From positions 1 through 64,000 of the forward strand of contig WOFQ01000077.1 in NCBI GenBank assembly GCA_012184525.1: a stretch of 64,000 bases of DNA, written 5' to 3'. Positions 48,199-59,515 of this stretch are shown one piece after another. The translations under genes and the position numbers were made by a program. Origin of the DNA: Xenoacremonium recifei. Lineage: Eukaryota > Ascomycota > Sordariomycetes > Hypocreales > Nectriaceae. Numbering within the stretch: the first letter of the stretch is position 1; every line of letters begins with the position of its first letter. The notes beneath the pieces were generated by a model. That model was not told where the DNA came from. It saw nothing but the letters and a program-made list of their open reading frames with translations, and ran no database searches.

Positions 48199-49933
48199 TC
48201 ATAGAACATACCTGTAAAGTGGTGAGTTGTCGCCGAGCTCAAGCAACTCTTCTATTCATGGAAATATATTAGCTTGCTGCGATGACGATCGATCTATGAT
48301 GAAGAAGCTAATCTTACGTTCAGTATATTTTGCTCGGATCTCTTCCTCCGACATCCCGTCACGTCGTTTATTCTCTCTGTCGTATGCAAATCGTAATACG
48401 AAGGTGCAGAGAATGGCAAGCGTGAGGCATACTAGCGATATACTATACCCCGTCCAATAATGAGGTGCCTCACGTTCTAGATAGATATTGGATCCGATCA
48501 TGCCGCCTAGATTTCCGAGCATGATATTGATAGCAATGCCAGTAGCACGCTTCCACGTGGGTGAAAGGTTGTTCGATGTCCATGATACAAGCGAAATTAC
48601 TGCAGGATACATGCCACTCGGGAACGCAAAGAGGAATGCATACGTAAGGCCGGGATATCGTGGATGCGGTATCGCGATTAGACCGATAGCCCCAATTAAA
48701 GATATTCCGTACGGTATGACAACGAAGGGCCATCGTTGCTGACGGTGGTCGGCTATCCATGAGAAGATAAGAGTAGCTGCTAGTCCAACAGCATATATAG
48801 GAATAGTGAGCAGCTGGGCTTGCGCGGTACTGTATCCCATCTGATAGATGATTGTAGGTGCTGTGAAAACAAAACCGTAAATCGGAACACTAGAATACCC
48901 GACTGTCAACATAAGACATAAGAGTGGTGACTTGAAGCTCTCACGTATTGCCCCAGTAGATGAACACTGTGAACCAGATCTTCCAGTCTGCCATGGCCGC
49001 CTTAACATAGGACCACTTGAACTCTTCTGCCGTCTGTACACGTCCTTCTGATGTTCCAGAATCTTGTTCGAGTCGATACTTAATGAAAACCTTCTCCTCA
49101 GGCGAGAGAAATGACGCAGTTGCAGGTGAGTCAGGCAATGTCCACGGCAGAGAGGCGCCCACCAGTACGGTCACAAGACCCTCAATAATGAAAATCCATC
49201 GCCATCCTTGAAGATTTCCTATACCGTCCATTTTCTCTAGAGCAAATGCTAAGAGACCAGAGAACGCACCAGAAAGTGACGCGGCGGAGAAAAAGATGGA
49301 CATTCGCCACTGCAATTCGAAGCGGCAATACCAATCTCCAACAAGATAGCCTGCGGCGGGGAAAAAGCCAGCTTCGCAAATCCCGAGGAGAAATCTTGTC
49401 GCTAAGAGCGAGTGGTAGCCTTGAGCAAAGCCAGAGCCCACCAGGACCTTGTAATGAGTTAAAAAAGATTTCAACACTGGAAGAATATGAATCTTACTGA
49501 GCCCCACGAGACTACCAGGATACACAGCCAGATAGACGGCCTGATAAGTTTCAGCACTACATTGCTAGGGACCTCAAAGATGGCGTATGGAATGAAGAAC
49601 AACTGATCAAAGGTTAGGCAATCTTAGAGATTATGGCATCTCGGGTATGAAGTCCTCCGATGCACGTACAGTTAAGATAAGATTATATTGGTTGCCCGTG
49701 AGAGAGAGGTCCTCATTCATTCCAGCGACTTTAGCATTGCCGATATTTCCCTTGTCTAAGAAAGAGAGAAGGTAAAGAAGAGTTAGCATGGGTAAAAGTC
49801 TCCAGTCAATCTTCCGCAAAATTCTCCTTGTTTCTTTGTCATGGTAATTTGGCAGATTTAGTTCATTGATGCCGCCGTGGGCAAGTGAGCCATCAGCAAG
49901 CTTTTCCACGTGCCTAGAATCACTTTTCTCCAT
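48199..49933 (-). CDS. MFS transporter, anion:cation symporter (ACS/allantoate) type
   Basis: Plasma-membrane permease of the family that imports organic anions such as nicotinate, allantoate, pantothenate and dicarboxylates. The N-terminal tail leads into RKIDWRLLPMLTLLYLLSFLDKGNIGNAKVAG, a hallmark of this group (only partly conserved elsewhere). Later features are RFLLGICEAGFFPAAGYLVGDWY and the PDSP motif after the sixth segment. Introns lie near 49614-49680, 49452-49503 and 48897-48954. The last junction (about 48258-48316) uses GTAAGA and joins YTE to QELLELGDNSPLYRYVL, the family C-terminus; without it the frame ends earlier at 48256. It sits next to the regulator and is a good candidate for uptake of the cluster substrate. 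Confidence 0.88.
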
Positions 49934-50689
49934 GTTTGCGAACTGGGATTAATAGGAACTATCGGTTTAGTTTACGCAGAATGAGAACTTGTGCAACGTC
50001 GACGATCTCCAAAGACAGGTGCGACGGCCTTGATATATCCCTGGGGCACCCCCTCTTTCGTCGGTGACTTCGGCTTTGTCCGATCCGTCACTAACGGGTA
50101 TCGCCAAGACTTTTAGCTGAAATATGGGCTCTTCGGCAAAGACCGAGGCTATCATCGCACGATATACCCCGTGGGGAGATACGGGTGCTGGATCATCGCA
50201 TACGTCTGAGGGAATCTCTAGAATCCTAATCTGAAGCTTCCTGAAAAAAAGACTCTATTCCCTGCAACCCCAGCAAGGCAATAACGCCCCCGAATCAGAG
50301 AGGGTAGAGTCGAGCAGAATAGGGTTCGTGCATTAAGGCACGAGTCAAGACGTAGATTTAAAGGAGAAGATATAGTAGAAGCAGTACCAGCTTATCCACT
50401 GGTGAAGTTGATATGCAAAGACCTATGGGACTGAAGAAACAAGGTAGTACCAGAGAGCGTGGTTGGTTCACTTAACGACTGATTCATCCACCACCGCTTT
50501 GCTTGGAGATAGCTATCCTTGGCCATTTTCACTGAACCCTTCACCTCTCTACTTGAACTTCTCAAGCCTCATGTGGGGTTTTTCGGTTAAAATACGATGG
50601 TTAATCCAATCTGAAAGGAAGAGAGCGATAGTTCTGTGAAGCGTACCACCGTTAGATCGTGTATATTCTTCCAGTTCTGGCAGGGCTAC
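49934..50689. other. intergenic region, promoter of MFS transporter
   Basis: About 0.75 kb; no supportable gene. A possible short extra terminal exon of the mitochondrial carrier (acceptor near 50609) lies in the right part. Confidence 0.5.
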
Positions 50690-51538
50690 TTACGAGTGGG
50701 GTGCGATTTTAAAAAAATACGGCCAGAAGTCCCGATAAAACCTCAAAATCCCTTCTCTGTACATGACTTTGGTCAGGCAGTCTACTGTGCTAGAGTAAAT
50801 GGGCAATCCGTTCTGAGTAGCTGACACCAAAGATTGATTCTGCAGCCGTGTTTTGACAAAGTCGAACGGCAGGCTGATGAATGCGCCAGAAAATCCCGCG
50901 ACGAAGGCGGATATGCCTACGCGTGTCTGTCGAGACAGCGAGGTGTGCCTTTGTAATTGATGTTTCGTCTCAGAGAAGAAAGCCAGTTGACCAAGATTTG
51001 TCGACATGGCTCGAATGACGGTTGGTGCCGCCCCCTTCCAAAGACTCAACGTTCCCTCGTGCTTTGCGATCCGCCATAATGCCATCAATACAGACGAATA
51101 ATTTTTTCGTTGATGAGCGGGTCTCATAGCATCTGCTTGCATCCGAATGAGGGCAACTTCTGTTGGGTTTCCAACAAAAGCAGCCAGTGCGCCAGCACTG
51201 AGTCCTGCGAGAGCCCTTTCACCGAAGTTCACAGTTCTACCTCGCTCACTGGCCCTGCTTTCAAGACCTTGTTCGAAAGTTGAAAAGAGCCCTAGTCGCA
51301 GCGTTCCATAGACAATCTGCCGCAAGAGACCGGCCGAGAGACCCTGATACAGGTCGACGAATCCGTCTCGTGCAATGGCATTCTTGGCAATAGTCCATGG
51401 CGATGTCTTGCCCTTGCTTTGATCTGTCAACTGCATCCGGACTTTGATTGTATCAATAGGTTGAACACAAACCGTAGCAATCATGCCGGAGCCACAGCCT
51501 ACGGCAAAGGGAAGACATGCATCTACATTCACATTCAT
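50690..51538 (-). CDS. mitochondrial carrier, oxoglutarate/malate (dicarboxylate) type
   Basis: Inner-membrane exchanger with three repeats of about 95 residues. The PX(D/E)XX(K/R) signatures are visible as QPIDTIKVRM, NPTEVALIRM and LPFDFVKTRL. The pattern RLGLFSTFEQ and VALIRMQADAMRP is characteristic of the 2-oxoglutarate carrier subgroup. The start is taken at ATG 51538 (MNVNVDACLPF); an upstream in-frame Met at 51658 would add 40 residues not typical of the family. The reading ends FFKIAPHS at 50690, about 15 residues short of the usual tail; a GTAAGT donor there could lead to a tiny terminal exon. In this block it would move a dicarboxylate into the mitochondrion. Confidence 0.85.
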   Translation of the reverse strand: MNVNVDACLPFAVGCGSGMIATVCVQPIDTIKVRMQLTDQSKGKTSPWTIAKNAIARDGFVDLYQGLSAGLLRQIVYGTLRLGLFSTFEQGLESRASERGRTVNFGERALAGLSAGALAAFVGNPTEVALIRMQADAMRPAHQRKNYSSVLMALWRIAKHEGTLSLWKGAAPTVIRAMSTNLGQLAFFSETKHQLQRHTSLSRQTRVGISAFVAGFSGAFISLPFDFVKTRLQNQSLVSATQNGLPIYSSTVDCLTKVMYREGILRFYRDFWPYFFKIAPHS

Positions 51539-52062
51539 TGCCGAGACAACTTCAGGATCTGCGTATCTTCCAGAGAGACTCCAGTGATAGAAATTATCCC
51601 TAATTGACTCTACCGTTACTTCGAATCTACGTTGCTTACAACGTTTTCGGTGGACCAAATCTGGCAGTGGTTTCTTACAATCTCGAGCCTAGGTTACCTC
51701 GGCAATGCGGACCCCGTCGGCGCATATTGTTTTTGAGCAATGCCTCACTGAAGCAGTGTACTCTATTTAAAAAAACCTAATTTTTAGCCAGATATTAAGG
51801 TGATGAGTTAGAAAAGTTGACCGAGGCTTGTTTGGCTTGCCTTGATATCAATTGGTGCTGGTACTTGGTGGTCCCAGTGACAGCTCCCCCTCGGCAATTA
51901 ACCTGTTCATAACCGCAATTCTCAGGCCATCGATGCGCCGGCATTGTGGAAAGTGGATCCCTAGTGATGGGGAGACAGATGGAATTAATCTCGCTCTTAT
52001 TCAATAAGAGTCATTAATTTCCTGATTATCCGAGCCCATTTGGTAGACCAGGTCAAGACATA
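51539..52062. promoter_or_regulatory. divergent promoter region, carrier / CoA-transferase
   Basis: A 524-bp region between divergent genes of the same block, suited to co-regulation. No obvious palindrome was singled out. Confidence 0.45.
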
Positions 52063-53712
52063 ATGAGCCGGCTGAGAAGTTCTATGCAAGTATTGCACAT
52101 GTACCTGCATATGTGTACTGCGCGGAACGTTCCGAAAGTCCAAGAGCCGCTGAGAAATCTTAGAAGTTCGCCGACTACGCGTTGTTTTTCGACAACAAGA
52201 CCTACTCGAGTACACAGTCGCCCAGGACCATTGAATGGGCTGAAAGTATTGGATCTCACTCGAGTCCTGGCAGTAAGTGCAGCTTTACTCCTGATAGATC
52301 AGGCAGCCTGTAGAAAGACTCATTGAATGTAACATCTTGTGTAGGGCCCCTTTTGTACCCAAATACTTGCAGACTATGGCGCAGATGTTACAAAGATAGA
52401 GGCAGTCGAAAAAGGAGTAAGTTGTATGATCTTCATGATCGATGTAGTACTATATTTTTCTCATGCTCAAGCATCACAGGATGATACCAGGCACTGGCAA
52501 ATGCAAGGGGAGACATCGACATGGAAGGAAGAAGCAGGTCCAATGTCAAATTATTTTGCCTCGGTCAATCGGAACAAGAGGTCTATTACACTAAACATAA
52601 AGAACCCACGTGGAAAAAAGATACTCTCGAAGTTGGCAGAGCAGTCGGATATCTTGTATGTGCACACATTTGGCTCCCCGCATTATTTACAGAGAATCTG
52701 AAGCTGACAATGTCCTGGATGCTAAGGGTTGAGAATTTCAAACCTGGAACTCTAGACCGGTTGGGGTTGGGCTACGACCAATTAAAAGTGTTAAATCCTG
52801 GCCTTATATACGCGAGCTTGTCTGGTATTGCTGCACCCCCCACCTCTTAAAATAGATACCAGTGAGAAATCCACTGACCAGAGCATATTCACAGGCTATG
52901 GAACGACAGGGCCGTATGCCAGGAGGGGAGGATACGATCCCATAGCTGGCGCCGAGGCAGGTCTGCTACATGTGACTGGAGAACACAACGGTCCTCCAGT
53001 GCGGCCTGGGATAGGTATGGTAGATATGACGACCGGTCTCTATCTACATGGCGCAATTCTAGCAGCATTGCATGCTCGGGATCAAGGAGGGTTAGGACAG
53101 AGAGTAGACGCATCCCTTTTTGAGACACAGGTCAGTCTACTTACTAACGTCGGGTTGGCGTGGTTGAACCTTGGCATCGAGGCCCAGCGGTGGGGGTGCC
53201 AGCACCCAAGCATAGTACCTTATGATGCTTTCAAGACCAAGGATTCGTATCTAGTATGCGGCGCTACGAATGACTCCCAGTTTACCGCCTTATGTCGTCT
53301 TGTGGGACTAGACCAACTCGCCCAGGATAACCGCTTCTCAACAAACCCTAAACGAGTCGAAAACCGAGAGCTTTTGGGACCCATCTTTAATGATGTTTTC
53401 CAGAAAAAGACCACAGTGGAGTGGATACAGATTTTCGATAAAACCAATCTGCCATTTGCCCCAATTAACAACATGGAGAGGACGTTCGCCCACCCGCAAG
53501 CTAAAGCACGGGGCATGGTTGCCAAGATGGAGATGGACGCTGCTAAGTCTGGTGAGATTAATATTATTGGACCTGCAGTTAAATTCAGTAAGACGGAGGC
53601 TAAATTCAGGACACCACCTCCTCGTCTTGGTGAACACACGGCCGAGGTTCTCGCAGAGATTGGTATAGACGCTCCTGAGATCGAGGAGCTAAGGCGAGAC
53701 AACGTGGTATAA
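52063..53712 (+). CDS. class III (CaiB/BaiF) CoA-transferase
   Basis: Transfers CoA between carboxylic acids through an aspartyl-CoA thioester. Five exons (52063-52272, 52345-52416, 52480-52655, 52727-52824, 52895-53712) encode 457 residues. The first 55 residues are rich in Arg, Ser and Thr with almost no acidic residues, a likely mitochondrial presequence. The family core follows: LNGLKVLDLTRVLAGPFCTQILADYGADVTKIE (by parts), VENFKPGTLDRLG, GYDPIAGAEAG and GMVDMTTGLYLHGAILAAL. The Asp near residue 229 in GMVD matches the catalytic Asp of this class. Human SUGCT, a member of this class, activates glutarate and related diacids. It is divergent from the mitochondrial carrier and would provide the activation step of the pathway. 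Confidence 0.9.
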
Positions 53713-54381
53713 TTCCAGAAATAAACTTACGTACTTGAAGAATTCCTGGTTTATTCTAGAGTCTTGCTAGAATATTAGTGTTAAGCATTAGATTACGGCG
53801 CCTAAGCTAGCTATATGTGATCCAGCCTGCACAAGAGCTAAACTAATAGCATCATAGACCGTTCCAAGAGCAAACCACACAAATTATTCTAACTAGTAAT
53901 CTAGGCTTTATTATGAGCGAATAATAGTTAAACTTAGTAAAATCATATGAATTAATATGTAAATATCTCAAGCCCAAAAGGCATGCCTCTGCATCTGTAT
54001 TGGGTAGATCTCCTAAAACGACCAACTTAAACACAGAATACTAGCCTTTCTATAAATGCTCTCCAGACACTCTACAGAAATTCAAACAACTATTATCTTC
54101 CACATCCTCTAATCACTCAGGAATCTAACTAGCTATTATACTGGAAATAACACCACTTCGAATATTACTTTATCTAAAAAGCTCTCTCAGTCTTCAAGCT
54201 TACTGTTAGGATTTATACATACTAGCCTTAAAATAAATATTCACTAAGATCGAAAAGATCAATCATAATCTAATAATATACTATATTTTAATTGTTTTTA
54301 ACTTTATTCTTTAAGGCACTTCTCCTTAATCCCTTAAAGAAAGCGCTTGAGGCTGGTCTCATTGCTGTAAAAGAAATGTAA
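53713..54381. other. AT-rich intergenic stretch
   Basis: No gene. Markedly AT-rich with many TA dinucleotides (especially 53870-54300), which would fit an old inactivated repeat, but no terminal repeats or coding relics could be identified. Confidence 0.45.
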
Positions 54382-55256
54382 GTGAACTATGTATTGCCAG
54401 TGTTATTGTTCCTCCTTATTCGACTCCGCTCGATCTTACTACAACTACAGTTACGTCAACCTGTGCTAGATCTACAAGTTGTGTTGCGACAACAATCCCG
54501 CCTGACCCTGATTGCACAGTTGGGCTGTGTATTGCCAGTATTATTGTCCCTCCTTCTACGGTCCCTCCCACAGTCACCACGACTACGATCACTTCAAGTT
54601 GTACGGGCTCGTCCAGCTGTGTTGGTACAACCATTCCACCAGCTTCCGATTGCACAGTTGGTACTTGCACCGCTGTTGTGGTCCCCCCCCCCCCCCACCG
54701 GCGTTACTACGACTACTATCGCTTCTACCTGTACGGACTCATCAAGCTGTGTTGCTACCACTATCCCGCCTGCCACCGACTGCACAGTACGTACTTGTAC
54801 CGCTATTGTTGTTCCTCCCCCTACTGGAGTCACTACGACTACCATCACTTTGGGAACAGCTATTATCCTGACGTCAGTCAGACCTACGCTGGGATGACGT
54901 ACAATCCTTCCAACTACACAATGGTTTCCGAATTCTACTTTCTGGCGAATGAGACCGGAACCTACCGATTTTGTGTTTACGCGGACAACGTCGAGTATCT
55001 GTATTTTGGTTTAGGATCAGTATTCGGCTGCAGCACCACTTTTAATCCTCCCAGCGGTGCCAATGCAATAATCGAATCGACGTAAACAGGTTCTGAATGC
55101 TCTTCGCAAGACCTCGTTGCTGGTTTCTATTATCCTATGAGGTCAGTTTTCGGAGGTTACGGCTTGCCAAATCAGATGTCTTTGAATGTTCAATTTCCCA
55201 GCGGGACAGAGGGAACTCAAGATTACGAAGACAGTGTGTATGTCGCATCATGTTGA
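54382..55256 (+). pseudogene. GLEYA-type adhesin relic with Thr/Pro/Cys repeats
   Basis: The left half holds about three imperfect repeats of a roughly 35-40 codon unit of the type TTTTxTSxC, SSSCVxTTIPP, DCTVxxCT and VVPPP, as in cell-wall stalks. The first two read in one frame; after a run of 14 C (54683-54696) the third is in another frame. The right half reads as a GLEYA/PA14-like ligand-binding domain (FYFLANETGTYRFCVYAD, LYFGLGSVFGC, then AGFYYPMRSVFGGYG) in a further frame, interrupted by a TAA at 55083-55085. At least two frame changes and one stop mark it as a relic. There is no recognisable signal peptide or anchor. Intact members are extracellular adhesins. Confidence 0.65.
54683..54696. 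repeat. homopolymer tract, 14 C, at a frame change
   Basis: Fourteen C in a Pro-Pro-Pro coding context. The frame of the stalk repeats changes across this run, so its length decides the reading frame. Confidence 0.9.
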
Positions 55257-55704
55257 TCAGCCATGCTTCACATTGAGCAAGACTGTAAAGTTCAAGATAT
55301 CAATAGATATTTATTTCCTAGAGATGTTCCTAGTTTGTCCAGTGATGATTTTCTATGTTCCTTACTACTGCAGTATTTATATCCTGTCTTATATAAGATC
55401 CCTATTTATACGCACTGTAGGAAGTGATTATTGTTATTCGAGTTAACCCTTAGGGTTAAGGTTAGGGGGGCTTAGTTTTATTCCTAGTTAAGTCGTCGAG
55501 GTGGGAAAAAAAGGTTCGTTGGCGGTACTTCATTAAGTGATCAGATTAACAAAACATAAAGGAAAGGCAGATATCCGTGCAAGAAATTGGAAAAGTACCA
55601 ACTGCTGAATGCCAAATTGTCAGGCCGTTGGAATGGCTCTTATCTAACTATAGAGTTTTGCCTGCAGTAGATCTTTCAGGGCGTCTATACGAGCGCCAAA
55701 TACT
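55257..55704. other. intergenic stretch with telomere-like palindrome
   Basis: No gene. Contains TTAACCCTTAGGGTTAA, a 17-bp palindrome around one central base, then AGGTTAGGGGGG, at 55443-55470. Confidence 0.5.
55443..55470. repeat. telomere-like palindrome and G run
   Basis: TTAACCCTTAGGGTTAA followed by GGTTAGGGGGG. TTAGGG is the telomere unit of filamentous fungi, but only two partial units occur here, in opposite orientation. GTTAGGGGGGCTTA also occurs at about 15930, and a related sequence, GGTTAAGGTGGG, at about 63817. Confidence 0.4.
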
Positions 55705-56921
55705 CTACTGCTTGTTCTTGGTTTCGTTCGCCGTAGTGTGCACTTCAACACCTTGTATCCTCTTGAGGAAGTCTTGACGAGCTTCTTCCGTGTGTACCAC
55801 TTGCTCAGCCATCGTCAACTGGGCTCCATACCCTTGGCTCTCGTACGACGAGAAGCTCAGAGTGGCAATCCGGCCTTCAACTAATTCGTTCAGTTCTTCA
55901 AGACTTCGGCCCTTCATCTCTGGTACAGAAGAACCCCCAGAAAAAAGCAAGTATGGAAAAGCTTGCCCAGACAAACCCGATCTTCCCTTGCAGGTTCCCA
56001 AATCCTGTGTCCTGCATAAATGGGCCGACATATGTGACAAGAACGCCAACGCAAAACCCCGAAAAAGTCGCGATGGTTATTGTATTCTCTCGTAGATGCA
56101 ACGTTGGAACCTCTGCAGTGACGATCCATACGCCACTCTGCCATCAGACCAAAAGAATTACGGTTCGTTCAAGGTGGTGAAGACGTACCGTGAAGACCAG
56201 CCAATGGCCTGAAATATTTGCCAGAGAAACAACCCTGTGAGGACCCCGCCAGCACTCTGATTTTTTTCGTAGCCGGTTACCCCAGCAATAGCAAACATAC
56301 CCGCTCCCATTACAATAGCAGATGTGAGGATCAATGGACGTCGTCCTAGTCTATCAGCAAAGTAGAAAGCGAATGCAGAAGCCACAGTATTCGTGAAGGT
56401 CATCAAGACGGCAATCCTATACTCGTTTCTGAGACCAATCGCTTGTAAGAAGGTTACTGGGTAGTTGGAGATGAAGCCGCTTCCTTGTATTTGTTGCATG
56501 CACTGCATGCCTGCTGCAATTGCAGTCCTTCTTAGGTTCGTACCCCTATGTTGAACGTTAGTCTAGACAAACGATCTTGGTTAGAGTTTAACATTCACCC
56601 CCTGACCGAAAGCAGTCCATCCATGAGGAGAAATCATTTAGTGTCCATTTCTCCCTTTCGGCCAACACAAGAAGTTCGACTTCGGCTTCGATCAACCCAA
56701 CAGGCGTACTACGACGTAGGAGACGAAGAACTTTTAACGCTTCCTCTTTTGTTCCTTTACCAACGAGCCATCGAGGAGATTTGGGCAATATGAAAGAGCC
56801 CATGAGAAGGAGAATTGGCACGATGAACTGAATTATAAGGACTGCTCGGTACGCCCATTGATCGCTCTTATTATGCAATCCCCAATTTGCAGTCTGGATT
56901 AGAGTCCCCCCATCTCAACAT
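55705..56921 (-). pseudogene. MFS sugar transporter, 5'-truncated and frameshifted
   Basis: Only the second half of a sugar-porter family permease is present. Readable sequence starts at about 56921 (TLIQTANWGLHNKSD), runs through PKSPRWLVGKGTKEEAL, then GSGFISNYPVTFLQAIG and DRLGRRPLIL, and ends with PEMKGRSLEELNEL. Introns near 56509-56545 and 56135-56190 still look functional. The roughly 200 residues that should precede it (membrane segments one to five) are not found upstream. Near 55925 the reading frame changes between FFWGFFC and VPEMKGRS, which are adjacent in intact members. Truncation plus frameshift indicate a relic. It adjoins the decayed adhesin, so the whole 53.7-57 kb stretch appears to be degrading. 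Confidence 0.75.
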
Positions 56922-57860
56922 GAAGCATTCTATGGTAGGTACACCGCCATTCAAGCCAGGCGACTACGTGTTTTGGCATTGCGATATCATCTAAATTAAG
57001 ACGAGACTCTACGGTGAGTTGAGGGAGAGTGAAGTAGTTCGAAGGATAATTCCCAATTATTAAGGTACTTAAATACTCTTATCGGCTTATCGGCTTATCG
57101 GTTTATCGGGACTGAATAAACGGATGGATCCACATTGCACAACTTTATGTCTGATTTATGTTCTTACCCTAGAGCTGTTCAACTTGGGTGCCGTTCTTCA
57201 TATTCAGTCCAATCACTAACTGGGAACAATAAAATAAAGTAAGAATGGTGATTTTTGGATTCTTGGATCATCAAAAGACTAAAAGTTCTCCGGTTGGGAA
57301 AATGTTTGCGGCGTTGTGCTCCTTCTTTCCTAATTAATGATTTACTGCACAGCACCAGCGACCATTCACCTAGCAGAATCCATATCACAGTGTCATTTAA
57401 TAGTTACCTCCTGATTTTTCACTTTCCACTAGTGCAGTATTATCAGTTAGCAAATAGTGTGAATCTTAGACCGAAGTCTTATTCTTAACTATTCAACCTA
57501 CCCATCTGTGCTACTGCAAGTCGTCTTTTTGCTGAGCTGTTTTGATTGGAAAGACGATAAATGGCCAGCATTCCAGACGAACCCCGCCATTGCAGCGGGT
57601 GCGCCGTTTGATTGGGTACAGTGGGGACACTGGCAAGCAAATTGATACGGCTTTTCCGGTTCTGAGCCCAGCCCGGTGCTTGGCTAGACAAGGATAGGGT
57701 CAACAGCTAAGATACGCTGTTAAATTGGTAAATTAATTACTCCGTAGTCTTATCAGTTACCAATCTGGATGTCTATCCCGCTCTTCCATATAGTGTCTCG
57801 GCGTGATGCAACTGGTAATTCTTCAACTTTCTTCAACCTTGCAATTATTTACCGCACTTC
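56922..57860. other. intergenic region
   Basis: No supportable gene. Contains the 8-bp tandem repeat at 57079-57110 and the presumed promoter of the regulator at 57861. Confidence 0.5.
57079..57110. repeat. 8-bp tandem repeat, TTATCGGC x 4
   Basis: Four consecutive copies: two of TTATCGGC, then TTATCGGT and TTATCGGG. Confidence 0.9.
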
Positions 57861-59378
57861 ATGAAAAAAGCGGGTGATGCAGATATGATACCCCGCGCTG
57901 GCCCGAAGAGACAACGAACCCGGCGAGCTTGTGATTTCTGTCATGTCAGGGGCCTCAGGTGTCGTTGGGCGAATGAGCCAAACGGTCACCAGTCCAAGGA
58001 GGTGACCGGATGTCTTACATGCATAGACTATGGTGTGGAATGCAAGATGACGCGGGCTGTCCGCAAGCGAGGGAGGAAAGCTGGGGCTTCCCGGACGGAG
58101 GGATCAGAGGAGGAACAAAACGAGCAGCAAGAAACGGGTATCAGATCTTTGCCGGCAATAAGGCGCCTGGTGCGCGTCTACCGCGATACCATGTATCAGT
58201 GCTAGTAAGCATATCTCTGGAACTCCCATGGGGGCCTTGATGACTGAACTAGATGCAGCTTCCCCTTTCTACCAGAGCGGGATATTATGGGGCGTTGGGA
58301 ATCTGGAATTCCAGAGCTGGAGTCCCCGTCATACATGCTGCTGATGGCCTTGTGTGCTGTGAGCTCGCAAAGTGTTGCTCTCAACGCAGTCTTTGACCAG
58401 GCTCTTCTCCAAGGATGCCCTATACACGAGAGCAAAACCTACTTCTCGGAAGCCGTATCAAAGATACCAGCACACATCGACCAGCCGCAGGACCTGGATT
58501 ACTTGCGATCCTTTGGATTGATGGCTCTTTATTCCCTTCGTAGTGGTGACCATGGCCACTTTCATCGTTACCTGGGACTCTGTCACGGCTTGATTGCCCA
58601 AAATGGATTCCATGACGAGGGCCGCTGGCCTGACGATATCTCCCTTGCAGATGTCGATGATCGACGACGGTTCTTCTGGTGTGTCTATCGTCTTGAAATA
58701 CACTCAGCCTGTGTCCTCGGTCACGTTGTGAGGATGCCGCAATCACAAGTGTCGGTCCTTTATCCCCGCATCACTCCATCAATGGAGCCAGAGACCCAGG
58801 CCTGGACAGCCGGTTGGGATTACATAACAGATCTCTTTCGGCTTTTGGAGTATGGAATGTTCTGTCTTCGTGGAAACAAGCATCACCGCCCGGCCTTGGC
58901 TCTGTTGTGCGATTGTCCTTCTCCAGGCACCCTTTTGGAGAGTCTGGCACGGCTGAAAAGCAACAAACCTCGGATCCTCAACGGCCTGACCGAGTCCGAT
59001 AGCAGACTCCAAAGCAACCGATGCAAGTACATGGCAGTTCAGATCACATGTGCTGAGACACTCGCCAACATCATGGCACTTCTCTACTGTCAAGCACCGG
59101 CATGCGATGTGATGGATGTTGCTGAAAGATTTCTCGACGACCTTACCAAGGCTCCCCTCATCATGTTCAAGGTCGCAAGCAGTCAGATCGTACATGACTT
59201 ACTCGGTGTTGGCTATATGCTCTATAACACGTCCAGGCACGATGGGGATCGATATCGAACTGAAGCGAGACGGCTGATTGCGTTTCTGGCTGACTTGGCA
59301 AAGAACCTGGAGCTTGATATTCCATCTGCTGCAGCAGCAGGAGAGAGATTGCATAAACTAGCTGAAGCCGCCTTGTGA
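57861..59378 (+). CDS. Zn2Cys6 fungal transcription factor
   Basis: Nuclear regulator of 487 residues in two exons, 57861-58204 and 58259-59378. The zinc cluster near residue 24 is CDFCHVRGLRCRW, then CLTC and a final Cys after DYGVE; the first loop is unusually rich in Gly, Leu and Arg, and the spacing between the two halves is long because of an inserted NEPNGHQSKEVTG. Basic GRKAG follows. The second exon has the fungal_trans pattern, including LRSFGLMALYSLRSGDHGHFHRYLGL and DRRRFFWCVYRLEI. The intron joins MYQC to YFPFLPERD. It lies upstream of a minus-strand MFS transporter and an amidase, so it may control them; this is positional inference. Confidence 0.88.
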
Positions 59379-59515
59379 ACAGTAACGCGAGCCATGTAAT
59401 TGACAATTTGGATGAGTCATACGAGGAAACACTCTCAATAAGATATTCTCCAGCTTCTCAGCTGATTCAATACAGAAAAGTCTGAAGTCGTCATGAAGAG
59501 ATGAGTCTTGATTGG

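Noticed and set aside
54390..54700. CRISPR-like regular repeats
   Set aside because: The repeats are codon-periodic, imperfect and protein-coding in character; the genome is eukaryotic.
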